DNA from: Anthoceros angustus
Lineage: Eukaryota; Streptophyta; Anthocerotopsida; Anthocerotales; Anthocerotaceae
Length of the DNA stretch: 64,000 bases
Direction: 5' to 3'
Assembly (NCBI GenBank): GCA_010909165.1
Contig: MU008187.1
Span: 252,247-316,246, forward strand
Position 1 is the first letter of the stretch; the number at the start of each line of letters is the position of its first letter. The position numbers were made by a program, and so were the translations under genes. The notes beneath the pieces are model-generated. The model made no database searches. It was not told the origin of the DNA and was given only the letters and a program-made list of their open reading frames with translations. Of this stretch, positions 47,851 to 58,979 are shown in pieces.

Positions 47851-49729
47851 TGGAGGACAAGAAAGCCGACGTACAAAGATGAGGCATCAATAAGCAGGCA
47901 CTTGGTGGGCTGACGGCATCACGACATGGTGATGAGGAGGAGGTGAACAAGGAGGTCGAGGAAGAGGACCCAGAGGAAACCAGCCCATACTGAATTTTGT
48001 CCCGGATACATACATGGCGAAGTTTGAGGCCAAGACCATGGACCTTGGCCCTTGGGCACATGCCATAGATTGTAACATGAGTGTAATAAGGTGGAGGGTT
48101 GGTTTCTAAACCTAACTATAACAAGAGGCCCAAAAAGTGTACCAAGTCCCCAAGATTTCAACATAATTGCAACAAGGGGGTCCAAATCTCAACATAAAGT
48201 GTAACATGGTTGCGCTTTTCTCGTGGGGGTTGTTGTTATCGTTGATGGGGTGGTAAACGATATGACTTAATATCGAGTGGGCTCCTTGCGCGGGTTTGAT
48301 TATTGCTGACTATGTTCAAGGTATATTTCTATTGTCTTTTCCCTGATTAGGGAGGCTTGGGTTGATGATGTTGTCATCCCTAAACTCGAGCACTTGATAG
48401 TTTGGGTACCGAGAAATTCGAATCCCTTTGTGGTCCATTTTGCTTTGCAATTTTCTGGTAGCTTGGATTCGCTTGAGGTCAAGTATGGTTCCACCCAAGT
48501 CCCACATAAGCAATCCAAGGAGCTTCTCCAAATTCTAGCAAGTGGTGTGATCCGTTTTTTGGACATCTAAGTACATAGTTACAAAAACGCCGCGCGTGTG
48601 TGAAGTGCGGGTACCGTGTGGACTGCACGCGTACGATGACTAGAGTCTGCTGGTTCATGGGCTCCTGCCTGTCAAAAACACTAGTGGCAGCCTGTTCCGA
48701 CCTAGTGGAAATGAAAAATGGTTGGATCTGTCTGGATATCCAAAGTGGAAATGAAAAACGGGCAGCAAGAACGACATATCATGGAGGGAGGGAAGGTAGT
48801 GCACACCTCTTCCCCATGCCACATGTCCTCAACCGAGTGTAGACCGGGTTATGAAGCACATTTGAGGCAACTTAGTGAATATGAGGGCTCCATGCAGTTT
48901 GAAGGTGGCTATGGTGGTCGGTTTTGTTTTTGTTTCGGTTTTCAACACAATATTGTGCTTAAAGCCCTCAAGGCGAGCCACGTTCCATCAATTGCCCTAG
49001 CCCAAAACAAATTCATTTAACAAACATTAAGCCGTTCATAGGCGCCAAAGACTCAATTTGAGTTCCATAGTCAACTAGGGGTTATGGAGAATTTAGAGAC
49101 TATCACAAACCCTTACATGCTACCCTCAAGTCACCTTTAACTCGAGGACTTGTAGATGAAGCTGGAGCCTGCCAACCTCCTCCAAAAGCTAGAAACATCC
49201 ACATAGTCTTGTTTGTTAGCCCATGATTGCTCCCAAAATCACAAAACCACACATAGAGGAGCTAGTGCAGTTCAATACTTAGTCTAATTTCAAGTCCCTA
49301 AGATGTTCGATAATTTCCAGATTAGATTGAAACTTAAATTAATAGAGCCCACCAATTGAGAGAGTATGAATTTGAGTATACTCAAATACCTATATCTAGG
49401 TAGATACCTAAATACCTTCTCATTTTCTAAATTAAAGACTTATATACAGTCCACTCCCCTAATTGGACTGGTTCGGAGTGCCTTTAGAGGTCCCATTAAG
49501 GGAGGTGTCCCGATTAGATTTTTTCCAATTCAAAAAATAAGAAAAATATTATAAATTAAAAAAAATCAAAAATACCAAAAATCAAAATTTGATTGATAGG
49601 TTTCACTAAAAATAAATTTTACTACTTCGCTACATAGTTGCTTGAAAGCTAGCACTCTCTCTAAGCATCATCAAAAAACCTTTAACTATCATAAAGGAAA
49701 AAGATTAGCTTAGGAGTCTTCAATCACAC
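47851..49729. other. Intergenic region with an unrecognised coding-like stretch
   Basis: The plus frame at about 48345-48570 (EAWVDDVVIPKLEHLIVWVP, then FALQFSGSLDSLEVKYG) looks like an old exon but has no start and no identifiable family. The rest is AT-rich with no features. Confidence 0.35.
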
Positions 49730-50032
49730 CTAAAAGTCTATTGTGCTCTCAAAGTTGACATGCTCTTTAGCAGTCATGGTTGGATATCCAACATCTGTTG
49801 ATGCCATGTCCTCAAAAGTTAATAATGCCAACCTACCCAATGCTTGTTGCATATCAAATATTTGGGTATCCAATGAATCAGTATGAAATGAAGGATCTTG
49901 TTCAGGATCCTCTGGATCATATGTTGGCATTGCATTCAAGTCTAAACCCTCACGCAACTGAGCATCTTCTGCCCGCACTCTTGCATCCAGGGTACTTTTA
50001 ATTTTTTTTAGTAAAAAAATCAAAAATCCCAT
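49730..50032 (-). pseudogene. Small coding-like fragment, possibly transposon-derived
   Basis: A 100-codon frame with natural-looking composition (VRAEDAQLREGLDLNAMPTY, MQQALGRLALLTFEDMAS) that begins in AT-rich sequence. The LDLNxMP motif and flanking cccaattagg/cccatttaggg words on both sides (49490-49510 and 50025-50190) suggest the C-terminal end of a decayed DNA-transposon or nuclear protein gene. No domain is identifiable. Confidence 0.3.
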
Positions 50033-52185
50033 TTAGGGAGGTGAAACTAACATGAATGTATGTTTCAAAAGGTCCCAATTACCATTTAGGGAAAAGTCCC
50101 ATTTTTTACACTGTAAACTAAAGGGAGTAGGATCGGAGGTCCCATTTAGAGGAATCCCATTTATAGAGTTCCCAATTAGGAAAGGGCGGGGGGGCGACTG
50201 CAGACAACGATTTTGGACCTTCCTCCCTTTGAATATTTTAGGCGTAGCCAATTCAGATTTTGATCAAGATATAACAATGAGTGTTCCGAGGATGTTGGCC
50301 TCTAACATGAATGTAACATAATATGTCCTAAAGTTCTTTATTATTAGGAGCAATTTTGAGTCATTTCCCCATCGAGCTTTACGGGGACATTCGCAACAAC
50401 AATGACTCGCGTCAATGTAGACAAACTACCTGTAGGCAAGCCATATATGTACAATACATATGTATGACCAACCGCAAGAACATGGGTCTACTACACGTAC
50501 GTAGTGACATCAAACCCAGCACAAACATGCGTCTACGCAGACAAACCCGAACGTGTGCATGAATTCAACCATGAGAATGTTTGTGTACAAAAACCCTGAA
50601 GCAATGGATGCTATTATATCGATGTTCAAACCGAAACCCGTGTATGTTTAAACTAAAACCCATGCATGTTCAAACCGAAACCCGTGCATGACCTGGATCT
50701 TATGTTCAAACCGAAACCCGTGCATGACCTGGATCTTATGAGCCTATGTACTGTATATCTAAATAGCCGTGCGAGACTTGACCCTTGAGAGCATGCATCT
50801 AAACCAAAGCTAAGCCGCACGTGTGACCTTAACTTGTGAGGGACGGGAGTACATATATATTCAATACCGTTTCATCATTTATGTACTTTAATAGTACAAG
50901 GTCGGTAATGTAACTTATTATGGTGTACATTGAGTGAATCTTCTCAATGAATATGAAGTACTCTCCGCAGTGTGAAAGTGAAACTGTGACCTTGAGACAT
51001 ATATTTGATGTCCTCCTCGGTGCACATGTGGAGTACTCCTTTGTGAATGTGACTACATGCAGTAATGCACGGTTTATGTCAACTTGTTTGATTGACTTAG
51101 GTGAATTATATCCTTCTCATATCATGGATTGGAGGTCCAACGTTTTTCTTACAAGTTCAGTCTTTGTTCTATATGATTATTTTTATCTTTTAAAAATTTT
51201 AATATACAATATATATTTCTTGTTGGCACTCCATGGCTTGTGTGTGGTTGAAAAGGGTTGATGAAAGTCTGGAGGTCCCAAGTTGGGCCCGAGGAAGGTC
51301 GTTCGCCAGTAGTGGATGCACCGACATGCGTATTGTGGGGCGCCTGAGAATCGCATGGCCCGGGTTGGGGCCAGCGGAGGATCGGAAATGGAATGGAATA
51401 TGGGATGGAAGATTTGAAAACGCATAACGTGTACGCAGGAGTCCAAGCGAGGATTCGCAGGGTGGCGCGCCACAGAGAAACGTTTATATAAAAGAAAAGA
51501 AGGGGGCCGAAAGAGGGCGCCGGACAGGTACCGGGCGTCAGGCGACTTGGCAAGCACTCCCATCCCAGACGTTATTGCGGTCCAAGGCAACGTGCTGGCC
51601 CAGCAAACGGCCATGTGGACCGCCACCCGCGGGGCTTCCAACATTCGAAATCCAGCGGCCAGCCCCGAATGAGTGCTGCCCCTGCTGCTCCTGCTACGCC
51701 ACGGTACGGCCGTCGGGCGCGCGGAAGGCTGGAGCCGCCCATCTCGGGCCGCGCACCCAGTCACCCGGTCACCCCCGTCCCCGTCGGCCTCCCCCGGTAC
51801 CGCCAGAATCTTACCGTTCGCGCCAGGACCCCCGCAAAGCAGCCAGATTCGGGCCCTCCTGTCGGCCCCAGCGTCCGGCCTGTCACGAGAACCGCAGCCT
51901 GCACCCGAAAGACGCCGGAAAGACGTCTTTCCGACGTCCGGCCGGTGACCGGCGCGTGACCGGCCCGTCCGGTTCCGCAGGTTCCCGGTCACCGCCCCCG
52001 CCCGCTCCCCGGGTCTTCCGTCTCCTCCCGAGCCAGTACCGCATTCAATTCGCCCGCAGCTTCCCCAGCGCCTCCAGATTCTGAGCTGCGGCGACAGCGA
52101 CACATGTCGTCCCCTACATTATGACATGAGCGGCCTCGTCTCCAACAGCAACATTCCCGCGTTGCGCTTCCTCCTCGCTCCCGCA
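50033..52185. other. Intergenic region and glucanase promoter
   Basis: 50600-50740 contains a three- to four-fold gttcaaaccgaaacccgtgc repeat. 51430-52180 is strongly GC-rich, with a 16-bp palindrome ggaaagacgtctttcc (51917-51932) and several ccggtgaccgg words. The 306-codon minus-strand frame over 51183-52103 has Gly/Arg/Ala shadow composition and was rejected. Confidence 0.5.
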
Positions 52186-54115
52186 ATGGCGTCGCCTTCT
52201 TCAGCGACGATGCTCCTGCTGCTACTCCTCCTGGCCGCCTCCGCGGCTCCGCCGTCCGTTTCTGGTGAGGTTCCTGCTGGGTTTTCCGCAATCTGCTGTG
52301 TTCCAGTGCTTGGGCTTTGTGGGCGCCTTTCGGCATGGAACCCACAAAGCGTCCCAGGACGATAGCTGTAGAAATGCTGGCCTTGCTGATGAGGAGAATT
52401 GTGGGTTGTGGGCATGGATGATGAAGGCGCAGGAATCATCGGCGTGAACTGGGGGGAGCTGGGGGACAATCTGCCCCCCCCGGCCCAGGTGGTGCAGCTC
52501 CTGAAGGCGCAGGGGATTGGGCACGTGAAGCTCTTCGGGGCGACGCCGGCGATTCTGCAGGCTCTGGCGGGGAGCGGGATCACGGCTATGGTGGCGGTGG
52601 CGAACGAATTGCTGGAAGGGATAGCAGGCAGCACAGCCGTGGCCTCGGCATGGGTGCAGCAGAACGTGCAGGCCTACCCGGACACGCTCATCACGTACGT
52701 GGCTGTGGGGAACGAGGTGCTGGCGAGCAGGAATATCTACCGGAAGAGTCTCCTCCCAGCGCTGCTCAACATCCACAACGCCCTGGTCTCCGCCGGGCTG
52801 GACTCGCGGGTGAAGGTCTCCTCTCCGATGGCGCTCAACATCCTGACCGTCAGCTACCCGCCTTCCCGGGGAGCCTTCAGCCCCTACTACACCACCTCCG
52901 TCTTCACGCCCCTACTGGATTTCCTGAACCGCACCGGCGCCGCCTTCATCGCCAACGCCTACCCCTACTTCGCCTACATCGCGGACCCGGCCGACATCCC
53001 GCTCTCCTACGCCACGGGCCAGCCCAACCCCGGCGTCATCGACCCCAACTCCGGGCTGCGCTACGACACGCTCCTGGAGGCGCAGTTGGATGCCGTCTTC
53101 TCGGCCATGGCGGCGCTGGGATTCCCCGGGGTGGGCATCCTTGTGGGCGAGACGGGGTGGCCCTCCAAGGGCGACCCGGCGGAGATCGGGGCAGACCTGG
53201 ACTCCGCGGCCAGCTACAACCGCAACCTGGTGCAGTTCGTCCAGTCCGGGAGAGGGACCCCGCTCCACCCTAACGCCTCCCTCGACGCCTTCCTCTTCGC
53301 GCTCTTCAACGAGGACCTCAAGCGGGGGAAGACCAGCGAGCGGAACTACGGGCTCTTCTACCCCGTAAGTCAGACTCCCGTGTATCCCATCGACTTCCAT
53401 TCTCCTGCTCCCACTCCTTCCCCTGCCCCTGGCTCCGTTCCTCCTACTGCTTCGTATCCTCCTCCTGCTGCTTCCGTTCCTCCTCCTGTTGCCATTCCTC
53501 CTCCTCCTGTTGCCATTCCTCCTCCTCCTGCTGCATTTCCTCCTCCTGCTGCTGCTCCGCCTCCTCCTGTGCAGCAGCCGCAACCTCCTCCGGCGGCAGC
53601 TTCCCCGCCGCCTTCGGCTCCCAGGGGGCACCACCCACCAGGGCAGGGGCACCACACTGGGGATTCCTGGTGCATCGCCAGCCCCTCAGCCGACCCCATC
53701 GCGCTGCAGCAGGCGCTGGACTGGGCGTGCGGCCCAGGGGGCGCAAATTGCCAGCCGCTGCAGCCCGGGCAGGACTGTTTCATTCCCAACACCCTCCAAG
53801 CGCACGCCAACTACGCCTTCAACAGCTACTTTCAAATTCAGAACCGCGCCGGAGGGAGCTGCTACTTCGGAGCCACCGCCTACATCACCTCGCAGGATCC
53901 AAGTCAGTGTGCTTTCTCCCGCGCATTCTGCGCGTCTTCTGCGCTTTCCGCATGTTCTGTGCTTTTGGTTGGTCCATGTGATTGGTTGATTTGCGTGATT
54001 GGCTGATTTGTGTGAGTGAAGGGTGGGTTGGTGAAATCTAAGTGTAACTGGAATGGGATGTGGGTGTTGGAATTCTGTAGGTTATACTGGATGCCCCTTT
54101 CCAACTTCGGCTTGA
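52186..54115 (+). CDS. Secreted beta-1,3-glucanase (GH17) with Pro-rich linker and X8 domain
   Basis: Exons 52186-52264, 52433-53902 and 54081-54115 give about 527 residues. A signal peptide (residues 1-26, poly-Leu core) is followed directly by the mature start GIIGVNWGELGDNLPPP. GH17 motifs: the acid/base region VAVGNEVLAS and the nucleophile region ILVGETGWPSKGD. After NYGLFYPVSQTPVYPIDFHS comes a ~75-residue Pro/Ala/Ser linker (PPPPVAIPPPP type), then an X8/CBM43 domain with the expected cysteines (SWCIASPSA, ALDWACGPGGANC, GGSCYFGATAYI, GCPFPTSA). X8 binds beta-1,3-glucan. The protein ends 8 residues after the last X8 Cys region, so no GPI signal is present, unlike many plasmodesmal callose-binding relatives. 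Acceptor gcgcag|GA was preferred for exon 2; gatgaag|GC is an alternative that adds two residues. Confidence 0.92.
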
Positions 54116-54852
54116 AGGGAGGAGCAATGGCAAACATGCAGACAGACAGTTCAGAGGAGGAGGAGGGGGCCGGAGGATTACTTCACTCTGTCTTGGTTGG
54201 GCACGCACTCAATAAGAAGAAGCTGGGAGACAGGGCAACCACTATTCTTTCGCTGCACTAGCTGTAGCACAGTAGCAGTAGCAGGGGCCACTCGCACAGC
54301 CTCCTGGACCCAAAGCTAGCTCTCTGCTCACCTGCTGAAAAAAGACTCCAGAGAGTAGAGCCAGTGTGAGTGACGTAGTACACCTCACCAATTTTGTTAC
54401 GTATCCTAGGTACCTTCTGCAATACTCTCACACCCTAGGAAGGCCACTGCTGCTGCTGCTGCCGCCGCCTTTCACGATTTCGTCCAATGCCTGACTGGAG
54501 CAGCAGCAGCTGTTGAGTTGTGAAGAAATGAAACCACGTCAAGAAGGCTGTGGTTGGAATAAGTGCACTTGTTGGTTGGTTGGATTGGCACAAGGAGCAA
54601 GATAACGTAACACCTTCAAACTCTGTTGGATGTGCACGACACCAAGGTGGTGCTTTGAGGGTGCTCAGTAGAAGACAGTGCTCTGAGAAATTCATGGAAG
54701 GCGAAAGACGGCAACGACAAGTGACATGGGCTTCCAGAGATGGACATGATGAACCTACGTATGGACAATGTTGATGTCCTGAAAAGATGTGCCCAGGAGC
54801 AAAGAAGTAACTATGTACACCAAAATCAAATGATGGCCTTCCTCTGCTGCTG
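54116..54852. other. Convergent 3' region
   Basis: Probable 3' UTRs of glucanase and isochorismatase. A gctgctgctgctgcc microsatellite lies near 54447. Confidence 0.5.
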
Positions 54853-55449
54853 CTAGTGTTGCTTCTCCTTGAGGGAAGCTTCTAGCCTAGGCACGTCTAC
54901 CAAGTACGCGAACCCGTGTGCCATGTTCTTGAGAGTGGAAAGATGCAGGTCCCGGTCGGAGGTGGCCGTTGCGTCGGTGGAGAAGAAAACGCGGAAGCCC
55001 CTCACGAATGCTTCACGGGCCGTGGTCTCGCAGCACAGGTTAGTCATCACCCCAGTCACGATCACCTCTTCCTTCCCACTCTGCAGCAGATACTCCTCCA
55101 AGTCCGTGCGGTAGAAGGAGCTGTAAGTGGTCTTGGGAACCAGCTTGTCCTCGTCCCGCTTCCTCACCTCGGGCATCAGGGCGGCCTCAGGCGAGTCTGC
55201 CAGGATCAGTTGGCCCCACCACTCCTTCAGCATGCCATGGTCTTGCGGGCTTCTGTGGCTGTGCTGGGTGTATACCACGGGGATTCCTGCGTCCCTGCAC
55301 GTCTGGATGGTCCTCTGGGTGGCGTCAAGGATTGGGCTGGCTGTGCCTCTGAAGTACTCCTGCATGTCTGTCACCAGCAGCACTGCCTGACCGGGGCTCG
55401 GATCCCTCTCTCGGATCACATAGTGGGCGTACTGGGCTTTCTCGTCCAT
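54853..55449 (-). CDS. Isochorismatase-family (cysteine) hydrolase
   Basis: Single exon, 198 residues from MDEKAQYAHYVIRERDPSPG. The catalytic triad is recognisable: Asp in LLVTDMQEYF, Lys in VPKTTYSSFYRT and Cys in GVMTNLCCETTAREAFVRGF. The fold is the Rossmann-like isochorismatase/nicotinamidase type and the length is normal. Family members hydrolyse isochorismate, nicotinamide or N-carbamoyl compounds; the zinc-binding Asp-x-His of nicotinamidases is not obvious, so the substrate is open. There is no targeting signal. A 12-residue upstream in-frame extension (to 55485) is possible but less likely. Confidence 0.87.
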   Translation of the reverse strand: MDEKAQYAHYVIRERDPSPGQAVLLVTDMQEYFRGTASPILDATQRTIQTCRDAGIPVVYTQHSHRSPQDHGMLKEWWGQLILADSPEAALMPEVRKRDEDKLVPKTTYSSFYRTDLEEYLLQSGKEEVIVTGVMTNLCCETTAREAFVRGFRVFFSTDATATSDRDLHLSTLKNMAHGFAYLVDVPRLEASLKEKQH

Positions 55450-55485
55450 CACGGCACCCCTTCCTTTGCCCTGCCTGCTGCGCAC

Positions 55486-56149
55486 CCTTCACCTTCACAC
55501 CGTGCTGTAGACAAGCGAAAGTCTGGTAGACCTACCCACCACGGTGTGCTCCGAGCTGTCCCTCTGCCAGGGTGCCAAGTCATCCCGTCAGGATCAACGG
55601 CACCCTACTCGCCGTTTCGTCCGTCTTGGACTGCCCTCCGAACTGGCCAACAGGTAACCCAGCAACGACATGGAAGCCTCCTCCTGTCCGTTGGGTCATA
55701 TATGTCGGCCTTGCTGTCTAGTGAGTGTCCTTCGTTTCCTCTGGCACCCAACACATCAAGCCTGGTCAGTCAGGCTCACGCAGATGTAGCCCCAGGAATG
55801 ACTGCCGTGGGACTTCTTAATACCTCAAAAACAAATGATTCCTTGTTTACAATGACCTGAACAAAAGGGAAAACATCCCACTTCGCTCTTCAAGACTGTC
55901 GAGATCTGCAACAATGCTAGGGCTGGAGAGAGGACCCGTCCCCTTTGAGAAGCAAAGCTTTGTGCTCATTCTAAAGGCAGCCTAATGACTGCTGACGGCA
56001 GCATACAAGAGCTCAGCACAGCCTTCTGAGAGTTTGGTAGCAGCGTCAATGGCCAGCACAGATGAAATTTTCTCCCAACCCAGCGGCCGAACACCTTGAA
56101 GCGCCGTGAAGGACATGCACAAAATAATCTGAATGTGAGATGGCTTGCT
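55486..56149. other. Spacer between isochorismatase and IMP1
   Basis: No gene seen; presumably the isochorismatase promoter and IMP1 3' UTR. Confidence 0.5.
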
Positions 56150-56924
56150 TCAAGGTGCACGGCTTCTTACAGGACCCCATCCCTCTGGGGGCCATATCTG
56201 TGCCACAAGACAACAAGTTGCATCACAAGAAGCTCATGCATGTTGCAACCGTGGGACAGAGGCCTCAGCGGCGAAATAGGGCAAACAGCCTTACCCTGTA
56301 AAAGACCTTGCCGGTGATGAGCGCGTAGGGCACAGGTCCGTAGTCTCTAGAATCCGTGGAATTGTACGCATTGTCACCTTGCAACCACACATGACCCTTT
56401 GGGACCTGGACCAAAACCACAATCACACACTTCAGCTCAAACAAAAATTGAAACACCCAACACACGAAACATCATATCCGCTGGAGGCCAGGTCTAGAGC
56501 ACGCACCACAACATGTTGGATGAGCGCTCTGGCGGAAGTAGGGACCACGGTGACATGATCGCCTTCCAGTCCCAGCACCCGCTTGCAAACCACAACCCTG
56601 GGGTTTGTGGGGGATCGCGCCATCACCACATCGCCAACTTTAATGCGCTCGAACTTGGGCGATAGGTGCTCCAGCAGAAGAATGTCTCCGGCAACATTGA
56701 AGGTCGGCAGCATGCTCGGCCCAAGACACTGGCCACATGAGCTGGTTAGGTCGTGCACGACAAACGTGGTGGTGCTGCAATTCGTCGCGTTCCCAGCGAG
56801 GACATACACCAACCTGATTCACCTCGCAAACATGGTTGGAAAACACATTGAGCGAGCAGATGAACTGGGTGAAGACCACGGCTCGCTCCCAGCCCTCCTT
56901 CACGAGAGAGCGCCATGCTGTCAT
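56150..56924 (-). CDS. IMP1: Mitochondrial inner membrane protease subunit 1-like (signal peptidase S26)
   Basis: Four exons, 56924-56808, 56728-56507, 56405-56295 and 56197-56150, give 165 residues, the usual length. The catalytic Ser is in [15 protein letters not shown], the catalytic Lys in [13 protein letters not shown], and the third signature is [20 protein letters not shown]. The end [10 protein letters not shown] matches the family C-terminus. An N-terminal hydrophobic segment ([13 protein letters not shown]) anchors it. IMP1 removes sorting signals from proteins delivered to the intermembrane space. The first intron was set at ggt|gtatgt...ggccag, with a plausible ctaac branch site, because this gives the normal spacing to GPSM. 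A 27-bp piece of exon 2 (56692-56718) recurs at 60091-60117. Confidence 0.9.
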
Positions 56925-57171
56925 AGCAAAGTGCTCTCGCTCACCACCTTGATCCCGTGCTACATCCGTCTTGCGAGGCAGCACGCCTCCAGCAAAGTGT
57001 AGCACTTCAAACTCCAAACTACCTATAATTTAGGAAATTCTCTCAAGGTTATTTGAAGAGCTGTATTTTGGAACTCGCTGGCTTCACAATATCGACGACG
57101 TTTGTTTTTGTTTTTAGAGAATAATATCGACGACTTGAGCCGAAAGCATGTATGTGCATACCTATCTAGTA

Positions 57172-57519
57172 CCGTACCTCGAAGGGTGGTTCAACAGGAT
57201 AATGCCGAAATAATTATTTTTTGAAAAAAACAAGGTTCAACATAAATATTTATATTTTTCAAAATTTCAACATTTACAAAAAATAATTTTATCAAATTTC
57301 AACATTTATTAAAATATATAGATATATATAAAACTAATGGATATGTATAGATCTCCCCTAAATAGGCCCTAATTTTCCACACAAACCCTAGTTTCCTTAT
57401 TTTCGGCATCATAAACTCATAAATTTTTACCTATTCAACATTTTAAGTATAATAATTTCTGGATTTTCAACTTTTACTAATTTTAATTAATTAATGCCGA
57501 ATCACCCCTTGGGGTACGG
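57172..57519. mobile_element. MITE, copy 2
   Basis: A 348-bp AT-rich element with terminal inverted repeats ccgtacctcgaagggtgg and, inverted, ccgtaccccaaggggtga, flanked by TA on each side. It shares most of its length with 31687-32025, including the conserved words ggataatgcc, aggttcaacataaatattta and ggccctaatttt. It has no coding capacity. Confidence 0.85.
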
Positions 57520-57847
57520 TATATACGTAGATATTTTTACAAATATTTTAAATTAAAAAATATCATTGCTACAAAAGATAAACAACTTGGCATCACTTCC
57601 CACTTTTGGAAGTGATATTCAAGATAGTCCGACACTACAGCTTACAAATATCATCTTTTTAAGCGAGAAGGCGAGAACTTTATAGATAAGTCGCTTACAA
57701 ATAGAGGCCTCTTATGAGAACGAAAAAAATAGACTCACACCACGGACCAAGAATACCAACCCGCCAAATCTGATTGTACTAAAGCTACTGACCCGTCAGG
57801 AAAACAAATAATTACACCAGGGCACAGAGCCAAGCGCAATACAAATA
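57520..57847. other. AT-rich spacer
   Basis: Nothing recognised. Confidence 0.5.
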
Positions 57848-58234
57848 TCATCTCACAATATCTTTCAATTTTGCTCCGCTCCAATGTAACTTAAACATCT
57901 CTTCTAGATATTTGATGAGGCCATCTTTGGCCTGAATGTAATATTTCTTCAATCTAGGGTTTTTTTTTACTATTCCTATCTTTTCTACCATAAAAGGGGT
58001 TGACAACATCATAACGACCAAACGAAGGTCGGCCGATGGGATGTGTGTCATACGAAAACACTCATCTTCAATCCAACCTGGACTGACACCGATTTGAAGC
58101 TCTCTTGTCTTTCGGCAATACTTCAAATCCCACGTTGTTTTCATTATACGAAGCATGATGTCCTCTTTCAAGTCATATGGAAGTTGTTCAAACAAAGGAA
58201 TGGGAGCGTTTCGTTCTCCATATCTTTTTGACAC
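57848..58234 (-). CDS. Unknown 128-residue protein
   Basis: Intact frame in otherwise AT-rich DNA, with a natural amino-acid mix: MSKRYGERNAPIPLFEQLPY, GWIEDECFRMTHIPSADLRL, LKKYYIQAKDGLIKYLEEMF. The beginning LPYDLKEDIMLRIM faintly recalls an F-box or a cyclic-nucleotide-channel linker motif, but too little is conserved to name it. It may be a remnant exon of a larger, TE-shuffled gene. Confidence 0.4.
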   Translation of the reverse strand: MSKRYGERNAPIPLFEQLPYDLKEDIMLRIMKTTWDLKYCRKTRELQIGVSPGWIEDECFRMTHIPSADLRLVVMMLSTPFMVEKIGIVKKNPRLKKYYIQAKDGLIKYLEEMFKLHWSGAKLKDIVR

Positions 58235-58960
58235 TTGTGCACTAATCGTATTTTTCTCTGCTTGCGTTTAAGATTATTTGGGTATGAATGTAGCTCATGA
58301 ATCCGACATTTACACATATATAGCCTGATATCTAAATTTTATTAGTAAGAAGTTTCGACGTCCAAGGACTATTGAGTTCATAATTAAGGAGTTCCTAAAT
58401 CCAAGGGCTATTAACTAGAGAAACTCCAAAATTCAAGGAGGGTTTACAAAATAATCAATTGTAAATTAAGTTAGTTATATAATAACTAAATCCTAAATCC
58501 TTAACTCTCCTCTCAACTAACTGGAATGCAAATACTCATCTTCTCATTGAAAACTTTGGAAGTGACTAGAACTCTTTGCACGGACAACTTTTAGAAGTGA
58601 TGTTCGAGGTATTCATGCACAAACACAAAAACCTTTTGGACTAAAACTCATGGTACTTATGTCCTACCTAGTTCTAGTGCAAAAGCTTATAATCATACGG
58701 GTTAATGCAAGTATCATCTCATAATGCCATGACCAAGCTCACAATGTCGATTACATTGAGTTTGTCATTCAATAAGCACGCGAGCACCCCAAATGCTCAA
58801 AACCATGCATACCTACTAGGGCTTCTAAGGGTGTGATTTTCAAGAGTAACTCGAACCCACAATCTCAATTTGCATTCACACTTGACCGCAACACATAAAG
58901 GAGCAGCCCATGAGGAGATTGCAATCCTTGCGATGGCATAGGGAGAAAGGCCTTGGATGG
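58235..58960. other. AT-rich spacer
   Basis: No gene seen. The minus-strand open frame near 58797-59000 continues out of the PPR relic without PPR similarity. Confidence 0.5.
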
Positions 58961-58979
58961 GACAGGGGTGGAGCTCGCC

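Noticed and set aside
47342-48061. 239-codon minus-strand frame
   Set aside because: Created by the 52-bp minisatellite; repeated peptide has no independent support.
51183-52103. 306-codon minus-strand open frame upstream of the glucanase
   Set aside because: Gly/Arg/Ala-rich shadow composition in GC-rich promoter DNA, no domain, and it runs into AT-rich non-coding sequence at its C-terminal end.
53366-53380. Intron starting at GTAAGT after NYGLFYP in the glucanase
   Set aside because: Translation continues naturally (TPVYPIDF) into the linker and X8 domain, so read-through is needed for the full protein; kept only as a possible alternative donor.
52912-53655. Long Arg/Glu-rich minus-strand frame inside the glucanase gene
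   Set aside because: Antisense of the Pro-codon linker; homology lies on the plus strand.
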